A DNA stretch of 64,000 nucleotides. It comes from Methyloceanibacter stevinii (GTDB taxonomy: Bacteria; Pseudomonadota; Alphaproteobacteria; Rhizobiales; Methyloligellaceae). Under the pieces are notes generated by a model that searched no databases, was not told the origin of the DNA, and saw nothing but the letters and a program-made list of their open reading frames with translations. Positions within the stretch are counted from its first letter, which is position 1. Each line of letters opens with the position of its first letter. A program made the translations under genes and the position numbers. Positions 17,293 through 26,481 of the stretch are shown here, one piece after another. The DNA lies in the NCBI RefSeq assembly GCF_001723355.1, contig NZ_LPWE01000002.1, positions 1 through 64,000 on the forward strand, written 5' to 3'.

Positions 17293-17444
17293 GTGTTCAC
17301 TCTCGCCCATATGTCGGACATTCATCTCGGCCCCTTGCCGAAGGTGAAGGGTCGCCAGCTCTTGTCCAAGCGTCTGCTTGGCTACGTGAACTGGCACCGC
17401 GGGCGGAAGTTCGTGCACCGGCGCGACATCCTGGACCTGCTCAC
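17293..17444 (+). repeat. Direct repeat, copy 2 (inside the intact metallophosphoesterase gene)
   Basis: This is the partner of 14501-14652, in the same orientation. Between the copies lie YadA-like gene 2 and the AraC regulator (about 2.6 kb). Homology upstream of the GTG codon is absent, so the two copies have different promoters. Confidence 0.9.
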
Positions 17445-18204
17445 GAACGATCTGAAGGCGCGCGGCCCCGACCACATCGCCGTCACCGGCGATCTCACCA
17501 ATCTGGGACTTCCCCAGGAGTTCCCGCTCACGGCAGAGTGGCTGCGCAATCTCGGGTCCCCGGACGCCGTCACGGTCATTCCGGGCAATCACGATGCCTA
17601 TGTGCGCGTGGATCCCGACAAGGCCACGGCTCATTGGCGTCCCTTCATGGAAGGGAACGAACCGGGCCAAGCGCTCTATGAGCAGGTTCCAGGCGAGTTT
17701 CCCTTCGTGCGCCGATTCGGCGACATCGCGCTCATCGGCCTGTCCTCCGCCATTCCGACCGCGCCTTTCATTGCGGCCGGACGCTTGGGCACCGAGCAGC
17801 GCCGTGCGTTGGGCGATATCCTCGATAGGATGGGACGCGACGGGCTGTTCCGCGTCGTGCTGATCCACCATCCGCCCCTGCCGGGCCAAGCGGGCTGGCG
17901 GCGCGCCTTGCGCGACGCGGCCGAAGTCAGGGATATTTTGCGGGATCATGGCGCGGAACTCGTCCTGCACGGACACAACCACGAACAGAGCCTCGTCGAA
18001 TTCGAAACGGTCAGCGGCCCGGCGGTCGTCGTGGGCGCTCCGTCCGCATCGGAAGCCGTCGATGGCCGCATCCCTGCCGCCCGCTACAACGAATACGCCA
18101 TCGAGCGGGCCGGAAACGGCTGGCGGGTGGAGATGACGGGCCGTGCCGCCACGCGCGAAGGTGAGGTTCAGGAGTCCGAAAAGCGGGTGATCAGGTCACG
18201 CTGA
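17293..18204 (+). CDS. Metallophosphoesterase (calcineurin-like)
   Basis: This is a 303-residue calcineurin-like phosphoesterase. The dinuclear metal motifs are complete: MSDIHLGP (D-x-H), AVTGDLTNLG (GD), VIPGNHDAY (GNHD), VVLIHHPPLPG (H) and LVLHGHNHE (GHxH). The natural substrate is unknown; the family includes cAMP and UDP-sugar phosphodiesterases. The start is assigned to GTG 17293 because homology with the duplicated fragment begins there, but no strong ribosome-binding site precedes it. Its 5' 152 bases are repeated at 14501. Its 3' end overlaps the convergent gene at 18191 by 14 bases. Confidence 0.9.
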   Translation: MFTLAHMSDIHLGPLPKVKGRQLLSKRLLGYVNWHRGRKFVHRRDILDLLTNDLKARGPDHIAVTGDLTNLGLPQEFPLTAEWLRNLGSPDAVTVIPGNHDAYVRVDPDKATAHWRPFMEGNEPGQALYEQVPGEFPFVRRFGDIALIGLSSAIPTAPFIAAGRLGTEQRRALGDILDRMGRDGLFRVVLIHHPPLPGQAGWRRALRDAAEVRDILRDHGAELVLHGHNHEQSLVEFETVSGPAVVVGAPSASEAVDGRIPAARYNEYAIERAGNGWRVEMTGRAATREGEVQESEKRVIRSR

Positions 18205-18754
18205 GCCAAACCGCGGCGAACAGACCCACAGCGCCGGTCAGCAGGCCGACGATGAAGCTCATGACCACCATGCGCGTGTTGACGCGGGGCCGTTCCTCCT
18301 CCGGCACGGACCGGGACCGGACACCGGCGTGGGTCAAGCCCGCCTCCGTGCGTTCCCGCTGCACGATCTGAGCCGCCACATAGTCGGTAATCCGGTCTGC
18401 CGTCTCGGCGACGTTGGTCGAACGGAACAAGGTCCGCCGCCCGTTCTCGCTATTGCGCATGAAGAGATAGGCATTCGCGCCGTCTTCGACTGTCACGTAG
18501 GTGAAGAGATCGATCCAAAGCCGGGCCGGACGGCTCGGCACCAGCGCCAGGTTGAACCGGTCGTCGTGGTTCGGAATCTCGGCGAAGACCGCTTCCAACT
18601 CCGCTTTCAGCAGATCCAGACGCGCAAGCTCACCGTCTCGTTGGTCGGCGGCCTCATCGAGCCGTTCGGCCTCCTCGAGCCTTGCCTTGCGGATAGCGTC
18701 ACGCAAAGACCGGCTTCCGGCCGGATGCTTGATCGCTTTGGCGCTGTGGTCCAT
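18191..18754 (-). CDS. Single-pass membrane protein of unknown function
   Basis: The protein is about 187 residues. The N-terminal part is a charged helix (SLRDAIRKARLEEAERLDEAADQRDGELARLDLLKAELEAVFAEIP), probably a coiled coil. A compact domain follows (DDRFNLALVPSRPARLWIDLFTYVTVEDGANAYLFMRN), then QIVQRERTEAG and a C-terminal membrane helix (VVMSFIVGLLTGAVGLFAAVWLSV). It resembles uncharacterised proteins conserved in Hyphomicrobiales. ATG 18754 has AAGGA at good spacing; a longer open frame upstream shows no similarity. It follows the large membrane-protein gene at 18939 on the same strand and may be its partner. Confidence 0.75.
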   Translation of the reverse strand: MDHSAKAIKHPAGSRSLRDAIRKARLEEAERLDEAADQRDGELARLDLLKAELEAVFAEIPNHDDRFNLALVPSRPARLWIDLFTYVTVEDGANAYLFMRNSENGRRTLFRSTNVAETADRITDYVAAQIVQRERTEAGLTHAGVRSRSVPEEERPRVNTRMVVMSFIVGLLTGAVGLFAAVWLSVT

Positions 18755-18938
18755 CGCCGAAATGTCCTTCTCTTCGTTCGTACCGTCGTCTCCGGAACGT
18801 GGGAGCAATCCCAGGCCGGTGTCCGGGTCGTCAGGGGCCGTGTCGCCGGCAGACGACCGCTGCACCGTGAGCCAGCTGGACGGCGCGCGTCGACGGCGCG
18901 CCGGACCCGACTCGAACGCATACGCTTCTGAGGTACGC

Positions 18939-20350
18939 CTACTTGTTTGCGAGGACAACCGACGCTCTCGCATCATCGAACCATCTGTCGATGGCATCGT
19001 CGACGCTCTTGTCGAGGCCCAACTGCCAAGCGGCGATCGTGGCGTCGAGCGCTTCTTCATTGGCGGCGACAAAGCTCTCGCGGTTGATCGCCTCGCTCGC
19101 CTCGTTGACGAAGTAGTCGATGGCGATGCCGATCGCGACGCCGAGCGCCGCACCGATCACCTGACCGCCCACGGGCTCGACAACCGTTCCGACCGCCGCG
19201 CCCTGGAGCGCGGGACCCGCACGCGTGGCAAGCGACGTGGCCATACGCGTGGACATCTGACCGAAACTGCGCGCCGCAATGGCGTTGATCGCGCGGCCGA
19301 GCGTCAGTGCACCGACCGTGCCGCCCGCCGCGGCTGCACCGACGCCCACGACGCCGTCATAGGCGCGGTCTTCCATCAGATAGGTCGGTGCTTTCCACTT
19401 CTGCGCATCCCAGTCGAGCTTGACGTTCGTCATGGAGGTCGTCTTGGGGATGTCCTCCATATTGCTCGTGTTCTTTGCGAGAAAGAGCTGGAGCCGCATA
19501 TCGGTGTTGGCGATCACACGCCGGTAGCTGTCGTGCGCATGCCGGACGGCCTGCTCTACGCCCTTGGTGATGACTTGGTCGCGCACCTCGGGCTTCAAGA
19601 CCTGGTCCGTGTAGTTCTCGAGGAAGTACTCCTCGACATCGGCTTTGATCGCCTCACTCAAGGACTCGTACTTGCCGGTCTCGAAAAACCGGCTGACCGC
19701 CGACGCCACCGTCTCCTTCAAGACGATGTAGGAGCGCTTCCACGCGAAGAACCAGTCGGCATAGTCCTCGATGGCCTCGTCGCGGTCCTGGAAGGCAAGG
19801 GCGAAGCTGCGCGAGAGATCTTCGTGGGCCGCCCGCTTGATCCTTGCACGCTCCTCGTCGAGCATCAGGATCGTGTCGTTGACGAACTTGTCGGCTTCCG
19901 ACTGACCCACAACCAGCTTGTGCAGATTGCCGTCGACGTCCTTGACCACGAGATCGACCGCGTCGGGCGGCAGGGTCTTCGCCGGCTTGAAGATGTCGAA
20001 GAGGCTCCCGTCGGGATGGACGGCGGCCGTGTGATCCAGATGGCGGTAGTAACTGCGGTAGAACGTGGTCCCCAAGGACAGCACCGCATAGGCGATCAGG
20101 ATCAGACCGATCGCGATGCCGATGGGCTTCAGGAACATGCCGAGCGGACCCGTCTTCACCACCTTCTGCTTGATGGGGCGCAGCTTGGTCGAGGCTCCCG
20201 CTTCTCGGCGGGAGTAGTCCGGCGGCGCGTGACGCGCGACAGCCAGGACTCCTCCTTTGCAGGGGAATCGATAGACACATCATCCATGTCGTGCGCGCCG
20301 CCGTCGTAGGTTTCCACGAGGGCGGTGCCGCGCTGTCCGTCGTCAAGCAT
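18939..20350 (-). CDS. Large membrane protein of unknown function, one frameshift near the 5' end
   Basis: A protein of about 470 residues is reconstructed across one break. The N-terminal part (MLDDGQRGTALVETYDGG...RRRTTPAEKRE) reads in one frame from ATG 20350 and hits a stop. STKLRPIKQKVVKTGPLGMFLKPIG continues in the next frame, and adding one G near 20194 joins them. A membrane helix (PIGIAIGLILIAYAVLSLGTTFY) is followed by about 220 mainly helical, charged residues, then two small-residue-rich hydrophobic stretches (VVGVGAAAAGGTVGALTLGRAINAIAA and GGQVIGAALGVAIGIAIDYFV), and a helical tail. The glycine/alanine-rich stretches look like a glycine zipper or a membrane-inserting hairpin. 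I know no family function. The small membrane-protein gene at 18191 follows. Confidence 0.7.
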
Positions 20351-20478
20351 GCCCTATGACACCTCTCCTATGACAACCCGGAGCTGACTGAAGGCAGAGC
20401 CCCCCGGCCCTTCACACACCGGCCTTATATATAGGAATAGCGACTGCTGGATGTAAGTCAGCCGGCGCGGCAGAGGCT

Positions 20479-21210
20479 CTAACGGGCGTCGACGAGCTGA
20501 AAAAGCCAATCGAACAGACCCTTACGGTCCGTCCTGTAGTTGGCGATCGTCTCCCCGTCGTCGATCTTGATGGAGAGCCCGCCCAGCGCGTTCACGACCT
20601 CGAAGGCGTGCTCGTCGGTGACGTCGTCGCCCATGAAGACAGGCGTCCGGCCCTGGAAAGGCGCCTCCCCGAGAAAGGCCCGCACGGCCTCGCCCTTGTC
20701 GACACCCTTGGGCTTCAGCTCGAACACCATCTTGCCCGGCAGGATGACGAGGGCGGGATTCTGCGCCACCGCCTCCTGGACCAGGCCTTCGCAAGGACCC
20801 GCAAGGTCCGGCCGCTGCCGGTAGTGTATGGCGATGGATGACCGCTTCCGCTCGAGAATCATGCCGTCATTCGCTTCCGCGAAGGGCCGCAGGATGGCAT
20901 AGGCCGCCTCGACCGCCTCCGCGTTCCCCTCATCGACGTGCAGGGCACCTGTCGCATCGCGCCGGATCGAGCCGTGCTCCGCCGCCGTCGCCAACTGGAT
21001 TGGCGCCAGGAAACCGTCCACGGCGTCCAGGGGGCGGCCGGTGACAATGGCGACCGCGCCGTCGTATTTCACGGCAAGCCCTTCCAGCACCTCGCGAACC
21101 TTGGGCTCCACGGCAACCAACTCCGGACGCGGAGCAATTTCGACCAGCGTCCCGTCAAAATCGAAGAAGAAGGCGCTCTCGGGCGGAATATCCGGCAAAT
21201 TATCGGTCAT
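20479..21210 (-). CDS. otsB: Trehalose-6-phosphate phosphatase
   Basis: This is the second step of the OtsAB route: it hydrolyses trehalose 6-phosphate to trehalose in the cytosol. The 243-residue HAD-fold protein has motif I FFFDFDGTLVEIAP, motif II AIVTGRP, the cap GILERKRSSIAIHYR-type segment (MILERKRSSIAIHYR), the lysine motif PKGVDKGEAVRAFL and motif IV FMGDDVTDEHAFEVVN. The start ATG 21210 (MTDNLPDIPPESAFFFDFDGT) fits the family, and the 17 codons upstream do not. It is divergently transcribed from otsA across a 327-base gap, so the two enzymes of the pathway may share regulation. Confidence 0.96.
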   Translation of the reverse strand: MTDNLPDIPPESAFFFDFDGTLVEIAPRPELVAVEPKVREVLEGLAVKYDGAVAIVTGRPLDAVDGFLAPIQLATAAEHGSIRRDATGALHVDEGNAEAVEAAYAILRPFAEANDGMILERKRSSIAIHYRQRPDLAGPCEGLVQEAVAQNPALVILPGKMVFELKPKGVDKGEAVRAFLGEAPFQGRTPVFMGDDVTDEHAFEVVNALGGLSIKIDDGETIANYRTDRKGLFDWLFQLVDAR

Positions 21211-21537
21211 TGATTTCCATCGGCACGATGTTGAACAGGAAGCCGATGGGCCAATCGGCAAAAAATTTGGTAAACTCGGACTAGCCCCCGAACAGGGCGA
21301 AAATTATTCTATATGTTCCGAACCCTTGGTGACGATTCCGGTTTAGGATCATATGCCCGGCTGCGAAGCACCGCACCGCCGGCACATTGTTTGTGAACGA
21401 CCGAACGCCAATCTTCAGGGGGACATGGCCGCGTCATCCACAAGCGATATGACGCACGCAAGTCAACCGACGACTGATTCGGCCACACTCCCATTCGCGA
21501 TGGTGCACCAAGCCGATCAGGGTGAACTCGAGAGCTG
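21211..21537. promoter_or_regulatory. otsB-otsA divergent promoter region
   Basis: These 327 bases contain no recognisable gene. They are relatively AT-rich near 21255-21320 (AAAAAATTTGG, AAATTATTCTATATG) and must carry promoters for both trehalose genes. A candidate stress-sigma element is listed separately. Confidence 0.45.
21319..21343 (+). promoter_or_regulatory. Candidate EcfG-type stress promoter for otsA
   Basis: CGAAC (21319-21323) and GTT (21341-21343), spaced by 17 bases, resemble the alphaproteobacterial general-stress sigma (EcfG) consensus GGAAC-N16/17-CGTT with one mismatch in the first element. Trehalose genes are known targets of this system. The site is about 195 bases before the otsA start, so a long leader would be needed. 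Confidence 0.25.
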
Positions 21538-22968
21538 ATGTCTGAGAAGACGGAAAATAAGCGCCGCCTTGTCGTTGTTTCCAACCGGGTGGCCGATTTC
21601 AAAGCCAAGTTCCAAACCGGCGGCCTGGCCGTCGCCCTTGGGGATGCGCTCAAGGCGTCCAAAGGGCTCTGGTTCGGCTGGAGCGGCGACACGCGTGACG
21701 ACGCTCTCTCGGTACCGCCCCATGTCGAGCACGTTGCAGGGCTGACCGTCGCCACCATCGACCTCACGGACAAAGAGGCTGAGGGCTACTATTTCGGCTA
21801 TGCCAATCGCTGCCTGTGGCCTGCCCTGCACTACCGGCTCGATCTCGCCCAGTCCAACGAAGAGCAGAGCGAGATCTACTTCCAGGTGAATGCCCGCTTC
21901 GCGGACGCGCTGATGCCGCTGATCACGCCGGACGACATCATCTGGGTCAACGACTACCACCTGATCCCCCTGGCGGAGGAGTTGCGCGGCCGCGGCTGCG
22001 AGGCACGCATCGGGTTCTTTCTGCACACGCCGTTTCCCTCGCCGGAAATCTTCGCGGCGGTCCCGAGCCAGAAGCGGCTCGGCAATGCGCTGATGGTCTA
22101 TGACGTGGTGGGGTTCCAGACCACGTCGGACCGGGACAACTTCCGGCGCTACGTCACCGCTTCGCTCGACGGCGAGCAGCTTCAGGGCGACCGGGTGACC
22201 GCGCAAGGCGAGACGACGCTGGCGTCCGTCTTCCCCATCGGCATCGATGTCGAGCACTTCGCGAAGCTCGCCGACGAGGAAGACGCCAAGGGTCCGCTCC
22301 TTCCCGACGTGGGCAACGACATCAAGACTATCATCGGCGTGGACCGCCTCGATTACACCAAGGGACTGCCCGAACGCCTGCGCGCTTTCGAGGTTCTGCT
22401 CGAACAGTTTCCCGAGCATCACGGCAAGGTCCGAATGGTGCAGATCGCCCCGCCGACGCGAGAGGGGTTGCCCGTCTACCAGGAAATCCGCGAGAACGTG
22501 GAACGTCTGGTGGGCCGCATCAACGGCCGCTTCGGCGACCTGAGCTGGCAGCCCGTGATCTACATGCATCGCGGCGTCGCCCAGCACATCCTGGTCCGAC
22601 TGTTCCGGCGGAGTGACGTGGGTCTCGTGACGCCCCTGCACGACGGCATGAACCTCGTGGCCAAGGAATACATCGCCGCGCAGGCCGCTCAGGATCCCGG
22701 CGTGCTGGTGCTCTCTCGCTTCGCCGGCGCGGCGGAGCAGCTGCGCGAGGCGCTGCTCATCAACCCGCACGATATTCAGGAAACGGCGCGGGCCCTGGAC
22801 CGGGCCCTGACCATGCCCCGCCAGGAGCGCTGGGCCCGCCACAACCGGCTGTGGCAGCGCATCGAGACCTATGACCTGTTCAACTGGCGCGACAGCTTCA
22901 TCCAGTCTTTCGCCGAGTCCGACACGAACCCGGTGAACCTCTTCCCCAAAGAGGCTGGCGCTGCCTAA
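21538..22968 (+). CDS. otsA: Trehalose-6-phosphate synthase
   Basis: This GT20 retaining glycosyltransferase joins UDP-glucose and glucose 6-phosphate into trehalose 6-phosphate, the first OtsAB step. The protein is uninterrupted at 476 residues, the usual length. Motifs seen are RRLVVVSNRV, FQTGGLAVAL (sugar-nucleotide loop), WVNDYHLIPLAEELR, IGFFLHTPFPSPEIF, GVDRLDYTKGLPERLRAFE, the catalytic-pocket LVTPLHDGMNLVAKEYIAAQ and the C-terminal NPHDIQETARAL. ATG 21538 (MSEKTENKRRLVVVSN) is the natural start. A glycogen/trehalose operon follows 185 bases later in the same direction. Confidence 0.97.
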   Translation: MSEKTENKRRLVVVSNRVADFKAKFQTGGLAVALGDALKASKGLWFGWSGDTRDDALSVPPHVEHVAGLTVATIDLTDKEAEGYYFGYANRCLWPALHYRLDLAQSNEEQSEIYFQVNARFADALMPLITPDDIIWVNDYHLIPLAEELRGRGCEARIGFFLHTPFPSPEIFAAVPSQKRLGNALMVYDVVGFQTTSDRDNFRRYVTASLDGEQLQGDRVTAQGETTLASVFPIGIDVEHFAKLADEEDAKGPLLPDVGNDIKTIIGVDRLDYTKGLPERLRAFEVLLEQFPEHHGKVRMVQIAPPTREGLPVYQEIRENVERLVGRINGRFGDLSWQPVIYMHRGVAQHILVRLFRRSDVGLVTPLHDGMNLVAKEYIAAQAAQDPGVLVLSRFAGAAEQLREALLINPHDIQETARALDRALTMPRQERWARHNRLWQRIETYDLFNWRDSFIQSFAESDTNPVNLFPKEAGAA

Positions 22969-23153
22969 GAACAACGCCCCTTTGGCACATGCCGCCACCA
23001 GGCTCGTCCAGGTGGGACGAAACGACCGATGGGCGGCGCGTATTTGGCCCTAGTCCCGGCTGTTGAACCCTCTTACTTTCACCGGCACGATGGCCTATCA
23101 GGGCACGCTCCGGAACTCTCTATCACCAACCCTCACCACATCGCCCACGCCTC

Positions 23154-26100
23154 ATGATCGACCGCAACGACCGGCACTGGTACAAAAACGCCGTCATCTA
23201 CGAACTGCACATCAAGGCGTTCTTCGATGCGAACAATGACGGCATTGGCGATTTCAGCGGTCTCGTCAAAAAACTCGATTATCTCCAAGACCTTGGCGTC
23301 ACCGCCGTCTGGCTGCTGCCGTTCTACCCGTCTCCGCTGCGCGACGACGGCTACGACATCGCCGACTACACGTCGATCAATCCGACCTACGGCACCATGC
23401 GTGATTTCCGCCAGTTCGTGGCGGCCGCGCACGATCGCGGCATTCGGGTCATTACCGAGCTGGTGGTCAACCACACTTCGGACCAGCACCCCTGGTTCCA
23501 GCGGGCGCGCAAAGCAAAGCCCGGTTCCGTCTGGCGCGACTACTATGTCTGGAGCGACACGGACCAGAAGTTCCCCGACACGCGGATCATCTTCCTCGAC
23601 ACGGAAACGTCGAACTGGACCTGGGACCCAGTGGCCAAGGCTTATTTCTGGCACCGCTTCTACTCTCACCAGCCCGACCTCAACTACGACAACCCGCGCG
23701 TGCTGTCGGACATCCTGCGGGTCTTGCGCTTCTGGCTCGACATGGGCGTCGACGGCCTGCGGCTCGACGCGGTGCCCTATCTCATCGAGCGCGACGGGAC
23801 CAACAACGAGAACCTTCCCGAGACGCACGAGATCCTGAAGCGCTTCCGCGAGGAGATCGACGAGCGCTACCCGGACCGCATGCTGCTGGCGGAGGCCAAT
23901 CAGTGGCCGGAGGACACGCGTCCCTATTTCGGCGAGGGCGACGAATGCCACATGGCGTTCCACTTCCCGCTCATGCCGCGCATCTTCATGGGACTGGCCC
24001 GCGAGGACCGCTACCCGATCACCGACATCATCAGCCAGACCCCGCCGATTCCGGACGATTGCCAATGGGCCATCTTCCTGCGCAATCACGACGAACTCAC
24101 GCTCGAGATGGTCACCGACTCGGAGCGCGACTATCTGTGGGAGACCTACGCCACCGACCAGCGAGCCCGGCTCAATCTCGGCATCCGCAGACGGCTCGCC
24201 CCACTGCTCGACAACGACCGGCGCAAGATCGAACTCCTCACCGGCCTGCTTCTGTCCATGCCCGGCACGCCGGTTCTCTATTACGGCGACGAGCTGGGCA
24301 TGGGCGACAATTTCTATCTCGGCGACCGCGACGGCGTGCGGACGCCGATGCAATGGTCCGCCGACCGCAATGGCGGCTTCTCGCGTGCCGATCCGCAGCG
24401 CCTCTACCTGCCGCCGATCATGGATCCGATCTACGGCTACGAGACCGTGAACGTCGAAGCCCAGCAGACCCACGCGAGCTCCCTGTTCAACTGGACGAAG
24501 CGCATGATCGCCGTCCGCCAGACCCATACGGCCTTCGGCAATGGCAGCATGACGTTCCTGCGGCCGGGGAACCGCAAGGTTCTCGCCTATCTGCGCGAGC
24601 ACGACGGCGAGGTCATTCTGTGCGTCTTCAATCTCGCCCGCTCGGCGCAGGCGGTGGAGCTGGACCTGGCGAGCCAGCGCGGCAGGGTTCCGGTCGAGTT
24701 GACCGGCGCGTCCGCCTTCCCGCCGATCGGCACGCTTCCCTATCTGCTGACCCTGCCGGCCTACGGCTTCTACTGGTTCATGCTCGCCGATCCGGCCCAG
24801 CTCGCTTCGCATCCGGAGCAAGAGCCGGAGTCGCTGCCCGAGCTTGAGACCTTCGTGCTCGGCAAAGGGTGGATGCTCGTCGAAAGCCAGCGGCGCGACA
24901 CCGCGCGCACCGATCGCATCGTGCAGGAAATGCTGCCGACCTATATCGCGCGGCAACGCTGGTTCGGACCAGCGGACGCCGCACGCATGCTCCGGAACGT
25001 CCTGGGCGAGATCCCGCAAGAGGGGCGCGAAAGCTTCCTCCTCCTGTTCGGGCGCGTGGCCTTGGACGGCGGGGACACGCAGCGCTACCTCATTCCCCTC
25101 GAGCTGGCATGGGGCGAAGAGGTCCTGCGCCAGGATAGCCCGCTCCTGCCTTACGTGGTCGGCAAGATCCGCCGGGGTGCAAAGTCCGGCATCGTCTTCG
25201 ACGCGGCCCATGGCGACACTTTCCCGCGCGCGCTGCTGAACGCCATGCGCACGCACGCGACCCTGCCGGCGGTCGGCGGCACATTCCGGTTCGGTGCGAC
25301 CGAGAAGCTCCGTGAACTGGATATGTCGAGGCCGCTCGATGTGCGGCGCGTGGCGACGGGCGAGCACGCCCACACGGTGCGTACGCTTGGCGACGCGGTT
25401 CTCCTGAAGATGGCGCGGCGCCTGCGCTCGGGCATCGATCCCGGCATCGAGATGGGCCACTTCCTGTCACGGTCCGGATTCACCAACAGTCCCGCGCTGC
25501 TGGGGACCCTGGAACATGTCGACGAGACTGGCACCCCTACGGCGCTCGCCATTGCCTCCGAGTATGTGGGTAACCAAGGCGACGGCTGGTCGGTCGTCGT
25601 CGATGCGCTCGACCGCGAGCTCGAAGACGAGTCTCTCTCAGGGAGCGGAGAAGATCGTGGCCTCCCCTATTCCCTGACCTTGATCGAAACCATTGGACGG
25701 CGGACGGGCGAACTACACCGCGCGCTTGCCGCGGCCGAGCCGGAAGACGCCGCTTTCGTGCCGGAACCCGTCACGCAGGACGACCTTGATGCCTGGCTCA
25801 AGCGGGCGATCGCCCGGGCGACCGAGGCCTTCGAGTCTCTCGAAGCTCTCCCGGACACGACGGACGCAGAAACGCGCGAGCTCGCGGAAAAGCTGCTGAC
25901 CCTGCGCGAAGCCATGCTCCGGCGCATCGAAACGCTGGTGCCGACAATTGCGCGCGGCAACAAGCTCCGGCTGCACAACGACTACCACCTCGCCAAGATT
26001 CTCGTCGCGGCGAACGATGTTTACATCATCGATTTCGAAGGCGAGCCCGACCGGCCGGTGGAGGAGCGGCGGCAGAAGGCGCCGGCCTCGCGCGACATCG

Positions 26101-26441
26101 CGACGATGCTGCGGTCTTTCGACTACGCCGCACGCACGGCCATGGACCGCCAGCGTCAGCGCGGCGCGACGCATCTGGAAGAAATCGAGACGCGCGGCCT
26201 GAATTGGCGCTCTCTCGCCGAGCGGCGCTTCCTGCGCGCCTACGGCATGGCGCGGGACGACGCTTCGGGCGGCTCGCATCTCGCAGGCGGCGAACTCCTG
26301 CCGCTCTTCCTTGCGGACAAGCTGTTCGAGGAAATCATCTACGAAGCGGCGAACCGGCCGGTCTACCTCGGCACGCCGTTGCGCGCGGCGCTGGAACTCG
26401 TCGCACCTCTCGATACAGCGACGGACGGGGACGGCGCGTGA
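23154..26441 (+). CDS. treS: Trehalose synthase (TreS) fused to maltokinase
   Basis: This 1,095-residue fusion protein has two parts. Residues 1-540 are GH13 maltose/trehalose isomerase: [29 protein letters not shown], the nucleophile D205 in [13 protein letters not shown], the acid/base E247 in [11 protein letters not shown] and D313 in [12 protein letters not shown]. Residues from about 570 are a maltokinase (Pep2/Mak type): [16 protein letters not shown], then the kinase loop [12 protein letters not shown] (D943) and DFEGEP (960-965). The enzyme would interconvert trehalose and maltose and phosphorylate maltose to maltose 1-phosphate, the donor for GlgE glucan synthesis. No glgE or glgB lies in the window. 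The typical HGDYH is HNDYH here. The gene is intact, and glgX starts 40 bases later. Confidence 0.95.
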   Translation: MIDRNDRHWYKNAVIYELHIKAFFDANNDGIGDFSGLVKKLDYLQDLGVTAVWLLPFYPSPLRDDGYDIADYTSINPTYGTMRDFRQFVAAAHDRGIRVITELVVNHTSDQHPWFQRARKAKPGSVWRDYYVWSDTDQKFPDTRIIFLDTETSNWTWDPVAKAYFWHRFYSHQPDLNYDNPRVLSDILRVLRFWLDMGVDGLRLDAVPYLIERDGTNNENLPETHEILKRFREEIDERYPDRMLLAEANQWPEDTRPYFGEGDECHMAFHFPLMPRIFMGLAREDRYPITDIISQTPPIPDDCQWAIFLRNHDELTLEMVTDSERDYLWETYATDQRARLNLGIRRRLAPLLDNDRRKIELLTGLLLSMPGTPVLYYGDELGMGDNFYLGDRDGVRTPMQWSADRNGGFSRADPQRLYLPPIMDPIYGYETVNVEAQQTHASSLFNWTKRMIAVRQTHTAFGNGSMTFLRPGNRKVLAYLREHDGEVILCVFNLARSAQAVELDLASQRGRVPVELTGASAFPPIGTLPYLLTLPAYGFYWFMLADPAQLASHPEQEPESLPELETFVLGKGWMLVESQRRDTARTDRIVQEMLPTYIARQRWFGPADAARMLRNVLGEIPQEGRESFLLLFGRVALDGGDTQRYLIPLELAWGEEVLRQDSPLLPYVVGKIRRGAKSGIVFDAAHGDTFPRALLNAMRTHATLPAVGGTFRFGATEKLRELDMSRPLDVRRVATGEHAHTVRTLGDAVLLKMARRLRSGIDPGIEMGHFLSRSGFTNSPALLGTLEHVDETGTPTALAIASEYVGNQGDGWSVVVDALDRELEDESLSGSGEDRGLPYSLTLIETIGRRTGELHRALAAAEPEDAAFVPEPVTQDDLDAWLKRAIARATEAFESLEALPDTTDAETRELAEKLLTLREAMLRRIETLVPTIARGNKLRLHNDYHLAKILVAANDVYIIDFEGEPDRPVEERRQKAPASRDIATMLRSFDYAARTAMDRQRQRGATHLEEIETRGLNWRSLAERRFLRAYGMARDDASGGSHLAGGELLPLFLADKLFEEIIYEAANRPVYLGTPLRAALELVAPLDTATDGDGA

Positions 26442-26481
26442 TTGCCTCCTGTCCGCTTCTCAAGACCTGGGGTAGCCGCCG

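Noticed and set aside
23133-25460. 775-codon open frame on the minus strand
   Set aside because: It is antisense to treS-maltokinase, whose catalytic motifs are all present. The product resembles no protein family.
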